This document shows positions 30,165 through 39,747 of a stretch of DNA of 60,010 nucleotides, piece by piece. The position numbers were made by a program, and so were the translations under genes. Each line of letters opens with the position of its first letter. Position 1 is the stretch's first letter. Below the pieces are notes generated by a model, which was given only the letters and a program-made list of their open reading frames with translations, ran no database searches and was not told the DNA's origin. The DNA is from Gammaproteobacteria bacterium (GTDB lineage Bacteria; Pseudomonadota; Gammaproteobacteria; Chromatiales; Chromatiaceae), in contig JAGRGQ010000016.1 of NCBI GenBank assembly GCA_020445405.1, positions 1 to 60,010 of the forward strand, written 5' to 3'.

Positions 30165-30494
30165 ATGCCAACTGATCTGCTGCTGGTGTTTTGCACCTGT
30201 CCCGATACCGAGAGTGCGGAAACCATATCCAGGCAACTGGTGGAACGGGGTGCGGCAGCCTGTGTCACAAGACTTCCCAGCGTCTCCTCCATCTATCTCT
30301 GGCAGGGGGTCATCGAGACCAGTAACGAGATATTACTGTTGATCAAAAGCAGCAACAATCAATATCCAGAACTTGAGAAAATCATTGTATCATTGCACCC
30401 TTATGAACTTCCTGAAATCATCGCTGTCTCTGTAGATCAGGGGCTGGCGGACTATCTGCACTGGGTCAAGCAATGCACCGAAAAACCTACCTAG
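30165..30494 (+). CDS. cutA: Divalent-cation tolerance protein CutA
   Basis: A 109-residue trimeric signalling-fold protein, linked in E. coli to copper tolerance, though the mechanism is unclear. Motifs are LLLVFCTCPDTESAETISRQLVERGAAACV, YLWQG, and IIVSLHPYELPEIIAV near the C-terminus. The ATG at 30147 would add six residues. The dsbD start lies 22 bases inside its 3' end, so the two are probably co-expressed; cutA-dsbD is a known pairing. Confidence 0.93.
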   Translation: MPTDLLLVFCTCPDTESAETISRQLVERGAAACVTRLPSVSSIYLWQGVIETSNEILLLIKSSNNQYPELEKIIVSLHPYELPEIIAVSVDQGLADYLHWVKQCTEKPT

Positions 30495-32830
30495 AGCGCC
30501 TGCTGCTGGGCCTTCTGCTGTTCATCTTCTTCACCGGGGTTGCCGGTGCCAAGTCTGAGGATGACTTCCTGCTGCCTGATCAGGCGTTCCAGCTCTCGGC
30601 AAGACCAGACGGCGAGGATGCAGTGCTGGTCAAATGGGATATTGCCGAAAACTATTATCTCTACCGCAGTAAGTTCAAGTTATCCGGCAACGACCCAGAG
30701 ATCAAACTCGGGGTACCGGAATTTCCCGCCGCTCAAATCAAGGACGATGAGTTCTTCGGCAAAACAGAAGTCTACCGGCAACAGGTTGAAGTAAGAGTAC
30801 CGTTAAAGCGGAACGGTAAAGCGGCCCGTGAGCTGAAGCTTACCGCGGTTTACCAGGGTTGTGCCGACGGCGGACTCTGTTATCCGCCACAAACCCGCGA
30901 TGTTAAAGTCCAGCTGGCGGCTCTGGACGCCGATCCGCCAGCTGGCGGCGCACCTGCCGCGCTCAGTGTATTGAAAGAACTCGGTCAGACCCTGGGAATG
31001 GACCAGGAACCGGATATTCCGCTGCCGGAAGATGCGTATCAGTTCTCTGCCGGTGTGGAGAGCGGTGAGCGGATCCGGCTCCACTGGGAGATTGCCGAAG
31101 GCACCTATCTTTACCAGGACAAGGTGGAGATCAAACTACTCGAAGGGGACGGCGTCGCGCTGGGTGAGTTCCGGCTGCCCAAGGGAAAGCTGAAGAAAAA
31201 CACGATAAAGCCGGATGGCACCGTTGGCGATCTTGAGGTATATCAGAAAAGCATCGACCTGGAGATTCCGCTACTCAGAAGCAAACCGGAAGCGACGGAA
31301 ATCGAACTCCAGGTCGCTTACCAGGGATGTGCCGAGGCAGGTGTCTGTTACCCCCCGATCAGGAAAACAGCACGCCTTGCCCTGCCTGCGATTGTTTCCA
31401 CGGCATTGGCAGCAACCGAGGCGGCGGAGGCGAAGACCGGCGCAACCGCGACATCCGGAAGCGGTTTAATCGCACCGGAACAGAGAGACCGGAACGAAAC
31501 CGAACCTGCCAATAATCAGGTTTCGGAGCAGGACCGGATCGCGGCCACACTGGCGGGGGGGAACGCCTGGCTTATCATCCTCACATTTTTCGGTTTCGGC
31601 CTGTTGCTGGCGCTGACGCCCTGTGTCTTCCCGATGATCCCGATCCTTTCCGGAATCATCGCCGGTCAGGGTCCGGGTATCACCACCAGACGCGCTTTCA
31701 CGTTGTCGCTGATATACGTGCTGGCAATGTCACTGACGTACACACTGGCGGGGGTTTTGGCGGGTTTGTTCGGCCACAATCTTCAAGCGGCGTTCCAGAA
31801 TCCCTGGATACTTGGTTTTTTCGCGCTGGTATTTGTACTCCTGGCGCTCTCCATGTTTGGATTTTACGACCTTCAGCTCCCCAGCAGATGGCAAAGCAAA
31901 CTGGTTGAAACCAGCAATCGGCAAAAAGGGGGCAGTTATGCCGGCGTTGCGGTCATGGGTTTTCTTTCCGCGCTTATCGTCGGACCCTGCGTTGCCCCTC
32001 CGTTGGCCGGTGCGCTTATCTATATCGGCCAGAGCGGTGATGCGCTGCTGGGCGGCATAGGTCTTTTTGCCATGGCGCTGGGGATGGGGGCACCGTTGCT
32101 GCTTATCGGCACGTCAGCCGGAAAATTGCTGCCACGCGCCGGTTCCTGGATGGACACGGTCAAGGCAGTCTTTGGCGTCGGCATGCTGGCTGTTGCAATC
32201 ATTCTGCTGGAACGAATCATACCCCCCGCGCTGGCAATGGCGCTGTGGGGAACGCTGCTGATCGTTAGCGCGGTCTATATGGGAGCACTGCAGCAACTGC
32301 CGATAGAGGCATCTGGCTGGGATCGACTGTGGCGTGGACTCGGCGTCGTCCTGCTGGCCTATGGCATTTTGATGTTCGTCGGTGTTGCCACCGGTGGCAA
32401 GGATACGGTGCAACCGTTGCGGGGTGTCAACTTCGGCGGTGGCCTCGGGGCGGAAGCGTCGGAATTGCAATTCAAGCGGATAAAAACCGTCGCCGATCTG
32501 CAGAGGGAAGTGGCTGCAGCCAGCCGCGCCGGTAAACCGGTGATGCTTGATTTCTACGCTGACTGGTGTGTAACCTGCAAAGAGATGGAGCGTTATACCT
32601 TTTCAGATCCGGCGGTCATCAGTGCACTTGCAGAGTTTGTCCTGCTGCAGGCCGATGTCACGGCCGATGATGCCGATGATCGTGCCCTGCTCCAGGGTCA
32701 CTTCGGCATGCCGGGACCACCAAGCATCATGTTTTTCGACCGGGCGGGCGATGAGCGGCGCCCATTTCGGATCGTTGGTTTCATGGAAGCAGGCGATTTT
32801 GTGGCGCACATCCGGAGGTTCCAGCAGTGA
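30473..32830 (+). CDS. dsbD: Thiol:disulfide interchange protein DsbD with two alpha domains
   Basis: Carries electrons from cytoplasmic thioredoxin across the inner membrane to periplasmic thiol proteins. It has 785 residues: signal peptide (1-26), first alpha domain (about 30-150, C130/C136 in QGCADGGLCYP), second alpha domain (about 184-305, C286/C292 in QGCAEAGVCYP), and a linker. Membrane domain beta follows with C384 (LTPCVFPMIP) and C504 (VGPCVAPPLA), then C-terminal thioredoxin domain gamma with C697/C700 (DWCVTCKE). The duplicated alpha domain makes it about 200 residues longer than E. coli DsbD. It overlaps cutA upstream and the TlpA-like gene downstream. Confidence 0.96.
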   Translation: MHRKTYLERLLLGLLLFIFFTGVAGAKSEDDFLLPDQAFQLSARPDGEDAVLVKWDIAENYYLYRSKFKLSGNDPEIKLGVPEFPAAQIKDDEFFGKTEVYRQQVEVRVPLKRNGKAARELKLTAVYQGCADGGLCYPPQTRDVKVQLAALDADPPAGGAPAALSVLKELGQTLGMDQEPDIPLPEDAYQFSAGVESGERIRLHWEIAEGTYLYQDKVEIKLLEGDGVALGEFRLPKGKLKKNTIKPDGTVGDLEVYQKSIDLEIPLLRSKPEATEIELQVAYQGCAEAGVCYPPIRKTARLALPAIVSTALAATEAAEAKTGATATSGSGLIAPEQRDRNETEPANNQVSEQDRIAATLAGGNAWLIILTFFGFGLLLALTPCVFPMIPILSGIIAGQGPGITTRRAFTLSLIYVLAMSLTYTLAGVLAGLFGHNLQAAFQNPWILGFFALVFVLLALSMFGFYDLQLPSRWQSKLVETSNRQKGGSYAGVAVMGFLSALIVGPCVAPPLAGALIYIGQSGDALLGGIGLFAMALGMGAPLLLIGTSAGKLLPRAGSWMDTVKAVFGVGMLAVAIILLERIIPPALAMALWGTLLIVSAVYMGALQQLPIEASGWDRLWRGLGVVLLAYGILMFVGVATGGKDTVQPLRGVNFGGGLGAEASELQFKRIKTVADLQREVAAASRAGKPVMLDFYADWCVTCKEMERYTFSDPAVISALAEFVLLQADVTADDADDRALLQGHFGMPGPPSIMFFDRAGDERRPFRIVGFMEAGDFVAHIRRFQQ

Positions 32831-33375
32831 GACTGCAACAGAAAGCAGTGCTTATTACACTGGTGTCACTACTGGTTGCCGGTACATGGATTGTGTATCA
32901 GCAAACCACTTCGAAGCCGGCAACGTCGTTTAACATGGCCGGCGGAGGAGTGGAGCTGTTGCCTGCATTCTCCTTTCCCGACGTGGAGGGCGTCAGCCGC
33001 AGCAGCAACGAATGGGCGGGTAGAATCCTGGTGGTCAATTTCTGGGCAACCTGGTGCCCCCCCTGCCGGGAGGAGATGCCCCTGTTCGTGGAGTTGCAGA
33101 AACAGTTTGCCGAACGGGGTGTACAATTCGTCTCCATCGCAATTGACGAACCCGGCCTGGTGCGTGACTTTTACGATGTTTACGGCATCAACTTCCCCAC
33201 ACTGATCGGCGGAATGGAGGCAATAAAACTCGCCAATACGCTGGGTAACCGGTTTGATTCGCTTCCGTTTACCGCAATCTTCGATCGCAACGGCAATAGT
33301 CACTATATTCGTGCAGGTCAGGTCAGCAGAGAAATATTGATGGCACAGTTTGACAAGCTGCTGCAGGACTCATAA
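32827..33375 (+). CDS. TlpA/ResA-type membrane-anchored thioredoxin-like protein
   Basis: A 182-residue periplasmic thiol reductase candidate. Residues 7-24 form an uncleaved or cleavable N-terminal helix. The thioredoxin fold follows with C77-P-P-C80 in VVNFWATWCPPCREEMPLF and a cis-proline region in FDSLPFTAIFDRNG. It starts with GTG overlapping the dsbD stop. This strongly suggests that it receives electrons from DsbD, for example for cytochrome c or other periplasmic cysteines; the actual target is not known. Confidence 0.9.
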   Translation: MRLQQKAVLITLVSLLVAGTWIVYQQTTSKPATSFNMAGGGVELLPAFSFPDVEGVSRSSNEWAGRILVVNFWATWCPPCREEMPLFVELQKQFAERGVQFVSIAIDEPGLVRDFYDVYGINFPTLIGGMEAIKLANTLGNRFDSLPFTAIFDRNGNSHYIRAGQVSREILMAQFDKLLQDS

Positions 33376-33397
33376 GCAACTAATAATATTAAAAATC

Positions 33398-33456
33398 TTG
33401 CGCGATCGTGTCGATAAATTGACGTAAAACTGGACAATATCGCGTCTATCGCGCAA
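33398..33456. promoter_or_regulatory. Imperfect 19-bp inverted repeat upstream of aroQ
   Basis: Arms 33398-33416 and 33438-33456 match at 15 of 19 positions; the outer nine (TTGCGCGAT / ATCGCGCAA) are perfect. The 21-base spacer contains a TTGACG resembling a -35 box. No T-run follows, so a terminator is unlikely. It could be an operator pair or an RNA leader structure for aroQ-accB-accC, whose first start codon lies about 88 bases downstream. Confidence 0.4.
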
Positions 33457-33543
33457 AATTAGCCGATTCCTGAATTAACTTGCCAGGCGCCAGGTGGATC
33501 CTTCGTACCCCAGGCAGGCCGGCTTTTGGCTGAACTGAATGAT

Positions 33544-33993
33544 ATGGCGACCATCCTGGTACTGAACGGGCCAAACCTGAATCTGCTGGGAACCCGTGAG
33601 CCCGATCTTTACGGTCGCGACACCCTGGATGGCATCGAAGTCCGGCTCACCGGCACGACTCAAGCCGCGGGTCATCAACTTGAATTCGTCCAGAGCAACG
33701 CGGAACACGAACTGGTTGAACTCATCCACAATGCCCGCAACCGGATCGATTTCATCATCTTTAACCCTGCCGCTTTTACCCATTCCAGCATTGTCTTGAG
33801 AGACGCCCTTCTGGGAGTCGCGATACCGTTTATCGAGGTGCACCTCTCCAATATTCACGCGCGTGAGGAGTTTAGAAAACTCTCCTTCTTTTCAGATATT
33901 GCCAAAGGGGTTATCAGCGGGCTCGGAGCCCAGGGATATGACCTTGCGCTGCAGGCGGCATTGCGTCATATCGAATTGGAAACAAAAAATTGA
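33544..33993 (+). CDS. aroQ: 3-dehydroquinate dehydratase, type II
   Basis: Dehydrates 3-dehydroquinate in the shikimate pathway. It has 149 residues with [20 protein letters not shown] (catalytic Tyr after the loop), [32 protein letters not shown] and the catalytic His in [14 protein letters not shown]. It precedes accB by 13 bases, as in Pseudomonas and many relatives. The start is the ATG at 33544; a TTG at 33526 is less likely. Confidence 0.96.
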   Translation: MATILVLNGPNLNLLGTREPDLYGRDTLDGIEVRLTGTTQAAGHQLEFVQSNAEHELVELIHNARNRIDFIIFNPAAFTHSSIVLRDALLGVAIPFIEVHLSNIHAREEFRKLSFFSDIAKGVISGLGAQGYDLALQAALRHIELETKN

Positions 33994-34006
33994 GAGGCAG
34001 TACTTG

Positions 34007-34462
34007 ATGGACATTCGCAAAGTAAAAAAGCTGATTGAACTGCTTGAGGAATCCAACATCGCTGAGATTGAGATTCACGAGGGAGAAGAGTCAGTTCGCA
34101 TCAGTCGTAGCGGCACTGCTCCGGTGTTCACGCTCCCAGCATCGATGGGCGCCCCTGCACCCGTTGCAGTGCCATCACCGTCGACAGCATCACCCGCCAA
34201 TAGTACGGCTGCAGAACCGGAGATCAGCGGACATGTGATCAAGTCCCCGATGGTAGGGACTTTTTATGGAGCGCCCTCCCCTGGCAGTAAAGCTTTTGTC
34301 AGTGTGGGACAGGAGGTAAGTAAGGGGGACACGCTCTGCATCATTGAGGCGATGAAGATATTGAACCAGATAGAGAGCGATAAATCGGGGAGGGTAATAA
34401 AGATCCTGGTCGAAAATGGCCAGCCTGTGGAATACAACCAACCTCTGTTCATTATCGAATAA
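34007..34462 (+). CDS. accB: Biotin carboxyl carrier protein of acetyl-CoA carboxylase
   Basis: Carries biotin between the carboxylase and transferase halves of acetyl-CoA carboxylase. It has 151 residues: an N-terminal dimerisation region ([26 protein letters not shown]), a flexible Ala/Pro linker (about 50-70), and a biotinyl domain with the lysine in [14 protein letters not shown]. The residue after the biotinyl lysine is Ile instead of the more usual Met. accC starts 15 bases downstream. Confidence 0.96.
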   Translation: MDIRKVKKLIELLEESNIAEIEIHEGEESVRISRSGTAPVFTLPASMGAPAPVAVPSPSTASPANSTAAEPEISGHVIKSPMVGTFYGAPSPGSKAFVSVGQEVSKGDTLCIIEAMKILNQIESDKSGRVIKILVENGQPVEYNQPLFIIE

Positions 34463-34477
34463 AGGCAGCCGTACTTC

Positions 34478-35818
34478 ATGATCGAAAAACTCGTCATCGC
34501 CAACCGCGGAGAAATAGCTCTGCGCATACAGCGAGCCTGCCGCGAACTCGGTATAAAAACCGTCGCCGTCCACTCCGAGGCGGATCGCGATTTAAAACAT
34601 GTGCGTCTTGCCGACGAATCGGTCTGCATCGGTCCCGCCGCTTCAGCGGACAGCTATCTTCAAACACCCTCCATTATCAGCGCAGCAGAGGTTACCGATG
34701 CGGTGGCCATCCACCCAGGCTATGGCTTCCTCTCCGAAAATGCCGATTTTGCCGAAAGGGTTGAGGAGAGCGGCTTCATTTTTGTCGGTCCCAAACCCGA
34801 GACCATCCGGCTTATGGGCGACAAAATCGCCGCTATCGAGGCCATGCGGGCAGCCGGCGTCCCCTGCGTTCCGGGGTCTGACGGACCGCTTACAGATGAG
34901 AAAAAGCGTACCCTGCAGCTTGCCCATGACATTGGTTACCCGGTGATTATCAAAGCCTCTGGCGGTGGTGGCGGCCGCGGCATGCGCGTGGTGCATTCGG
35001 AAGCTGCACTGCTCAATGCCATCGCACTAACCCGCGCCGAAGCCGGTGCAACCTTCGGCAACGATACGGTCTATATGGAGAAGTATCTGCAGAATCCCCG
35101 GCACATCGAATTCCAGGTCATGGCAGACACCCACGGCAATGCGATCCACCTCGGCGAGCGTGATTGTTCCATGCAGCGACGTCACCAAAAGGTGGTAGAG
35201 GAGGCGCCCGCGCCGGAAATCACCGAAGCGCTGCGCAGCAAAATCGGAGAGCGCTGCGCGGAAGCCTGCCGACAGATCGGTTATCGTGGCGCCGGCACCT
35301 TCGAATTCCTGTTTGAAAACGGGGAATTTTATTTCATCGAAATGAACACACGAGTCCAGGTTGAGCATCCGGTGACCGAAATGATCACCGGGGTGGATAT
35401 CGTCAAGGAGCAGTTACTCATCGCGGACGGGGAAAAACTGACCTATGCCCAGAACGACATCAAGATCCGGGGACATGCCATCGAGTGTCGCATCAACGCG
35501 GAAGATGCCGTGAGCTTCATTCCAAGCCCGGGAGAGATCACCCGACTGCACGTGCCCGGAGGACCCGGCATACGCGTTGACACGCATATCTATGCCGGCT
35601 ACCGGGTGCCTCCCTTCTACGACTCGATGATCGGTAAACTCATTGCCCACGGCGAGAACCGCAATGCGGCGATAGCCCGCATGCACACCGCCCTTTCAGA
35701 GATGGTGATCGACGGAATCAAAACAAACATTCCGCTCCACCAGGAGATCATGAGGGATCAGAAATTCATAACCGGCGGCGCCAACATCCACTACCTGGAA
35801 AAGAAACTGGGCCTCTGA
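34478..35818 (+). CDS. accC: Biotin carboxylase subunit of acetyl-CoA carboxylase
   Basis: Carboxylates biotin on AccB using ATP and bicarbonate, the first step of fatty-acid synthesis. It has 446 residues with the start [25 protein letters not shown], the glycine-rich ATP loop [14 protein letters not shown], the catalytic segment [16 protein letters not shown], and [19 protein letters not shown]. It is full length and in the standard accB-accC-prmA order. Confidence 0.98.
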   Translation: MIEKLVIANRGEIALRIQRACRELGIKTVAVHSEADRDLKHVRLADESVCIGPAASADSYLQTPSIISAAEVTDAVAIHPGYGFLSENADFAERVEESGFIFVGPKPETIRLMGDKIAAIEAMRAAGVPCVPGSDGPLTDEKKRTLQLAHDIGYPVIIKASGGGGGRGMRVVHSEAALLNAIALTRAEAGATFGNDTVYMEKYLQNPRHIEFQVMADTHGNAIHLGERDCSMQRRHQKVVEEAPAPEITEALRSKIGERCAEACRQIGYRGAGTFEFLFENGEFYFIEMNTRVQVEHPVTEMITGVDIVKEQLLIADGEKLTYAQNDIKIRGHAIECRINAEDAVSFIPSPGEITRLHVPGGPGIRVDTHIYAGYRVPPFYDSMIGKLIAHGENRNAAIARMHTALSEMVIDGIKTNIPLHQEIMRDQKFITGGANIHYLEKKLGL

Positions 35819-35830
35819 ACCGTACCGCTG

Positions 35831-36709
35831 ATGCCTTGGATACAACTTCACCTGACGGTTGAAAAACAACAAGCCCCGCAGATGGAACTGCTGCTGGAAA
35901 AAATGGGCGCCCTATCCGTTACTTTGGGAGATGCCGCGGACGAGGCGCTGCTTGAACCCGCGCCCGGAGAGTCTCCGTTGTGGCAGAGGACACGTATTTC
36001 AGGCCTGTTCACGCAGGAGAGCGACCCGGAACGGCTGCGCCGCGAACTGGTCCATACACTTGGTGAAGAGATCGGACAAAATCTGGAGTGCGAAGCGCTT
36101 GAAGACCGGCAATGGGAGAGAGTCTGGCTGGACAACTTCCGACCTATGAAATTCGGCCGCAATCTCTGGATCTGCCCGGATGGTCAGCGGCCTTTTGAGG
36201 AAGGGAATTTTATCGATCTGGATCCCGGTCTGGCGTTCGGAACCGGTACGCATCCCACTACCGCGCTATGTCTTGACTGGCTCGACGCACAACAACCCGT
36301 GGATGCCAGGGTAGTGGATTTCGGCTGCGGCTCCGGCATTCTCGCCATTGCAGCGTTGAAACTCGGTGCCCGTGAGGTGGTTGCGATAGATCATGACCCC
36401 CAGGCACTGGACGCCACCCGGGCCAACGCAGAAAAAAACGGGGTACTGGGTCGGCTCCGAATTGTTCACAGTGCGTCGCTCCCCAGTATCGAAAATGTGG
36501 ACCTCGTGCTGGCAAACATACTTGCGGGCACCCTGATAGATCTCGAACCAACGCTGGCAGCGCTTGTCCGTCCAGAGGGTAGAATCATCCTGTCCGGTCT
36601 GCTGAGCAATCAGACAGAGAGTGTAAGCGCCGCTTACGCGGGTGATTTTGATCTGCTGCAACCATCTACATTGGAAAACTGGGTGCTGCTGGAAGGCAGA
36701 CGACGTTGA
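35831..36709 (+). CDS. prmA: Ribosomal protein L11 methyltransferase
   Basis: Trimethylates several sites of ribosomal protein L11. It has 292 residues: an N-terminal substrate-recognition domain (MPWIQLHLTVEKQQAPQMELLLEKMGALSVTL), then a Rossmann SAM domain with LDPGLAFGTGTHPTTALCLDWL, VVDFGCGSGILAIAALKLGA and VLANILAGTLIDLEPTL. It follows accC by 12 bases. Confidence 0.96.
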   Translation: MPWIQLHLTVEKQQAPQMELLLEKMGALSVTLGDAADEALLEPAPGESPLWQRTRISGLFTQESDPERLRRELVHTLGEEIGQNLECEALEDRQWERVWLDNFRPMKFGRNLWICPDGQRPFEEGNFIDLDPGLAFGTGTHPTTALCLDWLDAQQPVDARVVDFGCGSGILAIAALKLGAREVVAIDHDPQALDATRANAEKNGVLGRLRIVHSASLPSIENVDLVLANILAGTLIDLEPTLAALVRPEGRIILSGLLSNQTESVSAAYAGDFDLLQPSTLENWVLLEGRRR

Positions 36710-36894
36710 TTCGAATTGTCAACCTGACCGCTTGATCAGAAAAGCCGCGGCGGTCTACCGACCCGTTTTGATGGAGATCCACCCATTCGCTGTTGCGGAC
36801 CTGTACTCAGCCCGGGAGATGCGGCTTGCACTCACGCGATGCTTGTGTTGGCATTAGGTGCATCCGGTCAAGACTGAGCAAGAAACCAACTGCA

Positions 36895-37953
36895 TTGCAA
36901 ACCCGCTGCCCACACTGCAAAACCCTATTCGAAATCCACGAAATACAGCTGCGGGCCGCGAGCGGCCAGGCTCGCTGCTCCTGTTGCGACAATATTTTCA
37001 ATGCCAGGAAGCACCTGACGAAAACCGAACCTGTCGAGCAACCGGCAGCGGCAGAGGACCAGCCAAAGACAAGTGGCGGCGCCATTTCACTGAACGGGCT
37101 TTTTGCAGAGAGTGAACCGGAGTATGGCGCTTTCCCGGATTTTGACACGGCAACACTCTCAACCGAATCCGATGGGCACAGAGAACCACAGAATAAGGAC
37201 GAAAAGCAGTCGGAAGCGGGACTTACAAAGCCGGCCATCGATACCGAAGAGTCGAAATTCGATGGCAACACCGACAGCCTGCGGAACGGGTTATCGATTA
37301 CCGCCATAGCGGAGAAACCGGAAACCGGTCGCGGCATTCAGGCGACGGTGGTCGCCGGACCTGCTGAAGATGTGCTGCATCAGTTTCAGCAGCGGGAAAC
37401 TGCAGATCCGGAAGGACTGAGCGGCCGGCGCCTGAAACCGGAATCGATCTTGCCTTACAGTCAGGGCAGCGGAACAGAGCGTGGCGGACACCCTGTGCTC
37501 TGGTCGATCGGGATAGTTCTTCTGCTCGCCGCCGCGCTGGCACAGATTACCTGGTTTATGCGGGGCGATTTGAAGCGTTATCCCGAAGTACGCGAACTGC
37601 TGGAATCGGTCTGCACGCAGACAGGATGCGAACTGCCGCCATGGCGTGAACCCGAGCGCTTCGTTATCTCCAGCCGCGTGGTCAGAACCCACCCGAATAA
37701 CAGTAACGCACTACAGATCCAACTGGTGTTCAACAATACTGCCCGCTTTGCGCAATCCTACCCGCAACTGCAGCTGAAGCTCTATGACATCAACGAGAAA
37801 CTCACGTCACAGCGGGTTTTCCGTCCGGATGAGTACCTTGCCGTGCCGCAGCACGAAGCGGCTCTGATTGAACCGCAACAGTCGGTCCAGGTGGAAATGG
37901 CGCTGGTGGATCCAGGCGCAGGCGTGACCGGATTTAAAATCGAATTTCTGTGA
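36895..37953 (+). CDS. Zinc-ribbon / DUF3426 membrane protein
   Basis: About 352 residues. It starts with a zinc ribbon (LQTRCPHCKTLFEI then CSCCDNIF: two CxxC pairs) of the MJ0042 type. A long acidic low-complexity stretch follows (about 45-200), then one membrane helix (PVLWSIGIVLLLAAALAQITWF), and a C-terminal DUF3426 domain (CELPPWREPERFVISSRVVRTHP...). The family regularly sits between prmA and dusB, as here, but its function is unknown. No ATG or GTG is in frame near the ribbon; I chose the TTG at 36895. A strong terminator follows the gene. Confidence 0.85.
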   Translation: MQTRCPHCKTLFEIHEIQLRAASGQARCSCCDNIFNARKHLTKTEPVEQPAAAEDQPKTSGGAISLNGLFAESEPEYGAFPDFDTATLSTESDGHREPQNKDEKQSEAGLTKPAIDTEESKFDGNTDSLRNGLSITAIAEKPETGRGIQATVVAGPAEDVLHQFQQRETADPEGLSGRRLKPESILPYSQGSGTERGGHPVLWSIGIVLLLAAALAQITWFMRGDLKRYPEVRELLESVCTQTGCELPPWREPERFVISSRVVRTHPNNSNALQIQLVFNNTARFAQSYPQLQLKLYDINEKLTSQRVFRPDEYLAVPQHEAALIEPQQSVQVEMALVDPGAGVTGFKIEFL

Positions 37954-38387
37954 CAGCAGCGCCGCCAGGCCCGCCTTATCAAAAGAACTGATTAAGCTGA
38001 TTTTAACAGCGCAACGCTCTGTTTTTTTCGTATACAAATAAAATAGATCGATGCAAAACCGGGCTGCTGTAAAAACTCCCGACTATTCAAAGGGCAACGG
38101 AATTTTCCTCCATTCAGCACGAAATCCGGCCTGAATTGACCCGGAAATCAGGCTTTGCCTGCCACCAAAATCGTCGTAGACTGTGGGGCCTTTCCCCGAT
38201 ATTTTTGTGACGCCCTCGGGCCTGAGTAATCTCATAATGAACCGAAACAACGCCCGCCGACCAAATGGATGCAATCGGATACTGGCAGCCCTGTCAGGTG
38301 ACACGTCACTCCGGTTGCATCTGCAGCAGTAGCCCGGAAGGCGCGATCGGCAACGGTAATTATTGGACAGGAGAAGCTCAGTCTGAC
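37954..38387. other. 434-bp gap between the DUF3426 gene and dusB
   Basis: Holds the terminator of the upstream operon (38005-38028) and then about 360 bases before dusB. A 31-codon open frame at 38237-38332 (starting MNRNNARRPNG) could be a leader peptide but lacks a clear ribosome site. The GC-rich stem pieces CCCTCGGGCC around 38212 may be part of a leader structure. dusB-fis is expected to have a strongly regulated promoter here; I cannot place its boxes with confidence. Confidence 0.4.
38005..38028 (+). terminator. Rho-independent terminator after the DUF3426 gene
   Basis: An 8-position stem with one mismatch (AACAGCGC pairing with GCTCTGTT, loop AAC) is followed by seven T residues (38022-38028). 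It lies about 50 bases after the DUF3426 stop and would end the aroQ-accB-accC-prmA-DUF3426 transcript before dusB-fis. Confidence 0.75.
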
Positions 38388-39374
38388 ATGCGAATCGGCA
38401 CCATCAAACTGGACAACAATCTTATCCTGGCACCAATGGCGGGTGTCACAGACAGACCGTTCAGGCAGCTTTGCCGGCGTCTCGGGGCGGGACTGGCGGT
38501 CTCCGAAATGATCTCCTCCAACAAGACGTTGTGGGGAAGCCGAAAAACCATCCGCCGTCTCGACTTTAACGGAGAGCCGGGTCCGGTGGCCGTGCAGATT
38601 GTCGGCTCGGAACCTGCTGCGATGGCTCGGGCAGCCCGGATGAATGCTGACAATGGCGCCCAGATTATCGACATCAACATGGGCTGTCCGGCCAAAAAGG
38701 TCTGCAAGGCCGATGCCGGTTCGGCACTGCTGCGTAACGAAAGTCTTGTTGCTGACATAATAGGCGCCGTGGTTGCAGCGGTGGATATTCCGGTGACGCT
38801 CAAAATCCGTACCGGCTGGGATAAACAGAGTCGCAATGGCACACGCATCGCCAGGATTGCGAAGCAGGAGGGGATCAGCGCCCTGGCGGTCCACGGCCGG
38901 ACACGCGCCTGCGGATTCGCCGGTAGCGCGGAATACGAGACGATTCGTAATATCAAACAGTCCGTCGACCTGCCCGTAATTGCCAATGGCGACATAGACA
39001 CGCCGGAAAAGGCGCTGCAGGTTTTACGCTCGACCGGTGCCGACGGTCTGATGATAGGGAGGGCCGCGCAGGGTCGGCCGTGGGTGTTCCGCGAAATCGC
39101 GCATTATATCGAAACCGGGGAGCACCTGGCACACCCTACACCAGAGCAGGTGGGTGAATTGCTGTGCGAGCATCTGCAGAATCTATACAGTTTCTACGGA
39201 ACGAAACAGGGGGTACGCGTAGCCCGTAAACACATAGCCTGGTACAGCAAACGTCAACAAAACAGCATTTTATTCAGACAAAAGATCAATACCACAGACT
39301 CGGCTGACCAACAGCTTCTGCTGATCAGACAATTTTTTATACAGCCGGGCGGAGAAAGGGGGGTGGCGGCATGA
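38388..39374 (+). CDS. dusB: tRNA-dihydrouridine synthase B
   Basis: An FMN enzyme that reduces uridine to dihydrouridine in tRNA. It has 328 residues with LAPMAGVTDRPFRQLCRRLGAGL, INMGCPAKKVCKADAGSALL (active-site cysteine), LKIRTGW, VHGRTR, and VIANGDIDTPEKAL...MIGRAAQGRPWVF. The ATG at 38388 matches the family start. It overlaps fis by four bases (ATGA), the classic dusB-fis operon. Confidence 0.97.
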   Translation: MRIGTIKLDNNLILAPMAGVTDRPFRQLCRRLGAGLAVSEMISSNKTLWGSRKTIRRLDFNGEPGPVAVQIVGSEPAAMARAARMNADNGAQIIDINMGCPAKKVCKADAGSALLRNESLVADIIGAVVAAVDIPVTLKIRTGWDKQSRNGTRIARIAKQEGISALAVHGRTRACGFAGSAEYETIRNIKQSVDLPVIANGDIDTPEKALQVLRSTGADGLMIGRAAQGRPWVFREIAHYIETGEHLAHPTPEQVGELLCEHLQNLYSFYGTKQGVRVARKHIAWYSKRQQNSILFRQKINTTDSADQQLLLIRQFFIQPGGERGVAA

Positions 39375-39667
39375 TAATTGGAGCGATACACGGCCAGGAA
39401 GAGCAAGCAGTACCCTTTACCGTGGCCAAAAACAAAACAAAAGAACCTTTGCGCGAGTGCGTTCGCGACGCAGTTAACAGCTATTTCATCCATCTGGACG
39501 GCCATCACACTGCAGACCTCTACCAGTTGGTCCTGGCGGAAGTGGAGCAGCCATTGTTGGAAACCGTAATGAAACACGCGGAAGGCAATCAGACCAAGGC
39601 TGCCGCCTTGCTGGGGATCAGCCGAAGCACGCTGCGCAAGAAGCTTAACATCTACCAACTGGATTGA
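39371..39667 (+). CDS. fis: DNA-binding protein Fis
   Basis: A nucleoid protein and regulator of rRNA and growth-phase genes. It has 98 residues, with the C-terminal helix-turn-helix in GNQTKAAALLGISRSTLRKKLN and the preceding dimer helices (LYQLVLAEVEQPLLETVMKHA). The N-terminal beta-hairpin region is short. It overlaps dusB, so it is translated from the same mRNA. Confidence 0.97.
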   Translation: MIIGAIHGQEEQAVPFTVAKNKTKEPLRECVRDAVNSYFIHLDGHHTADLYQLVLAEVEQPLLETVMKHAEGNQTKAAALLGISRSTLRKKLNIYQLD

Positions 39668-39747
39668 ATCCGCCGATGCTTCCGGGGAACACCGCAACCA
39701 TTTCAGCAGAAGCACAAACACTACCTGAATCTTAAAGAGACTGGATT

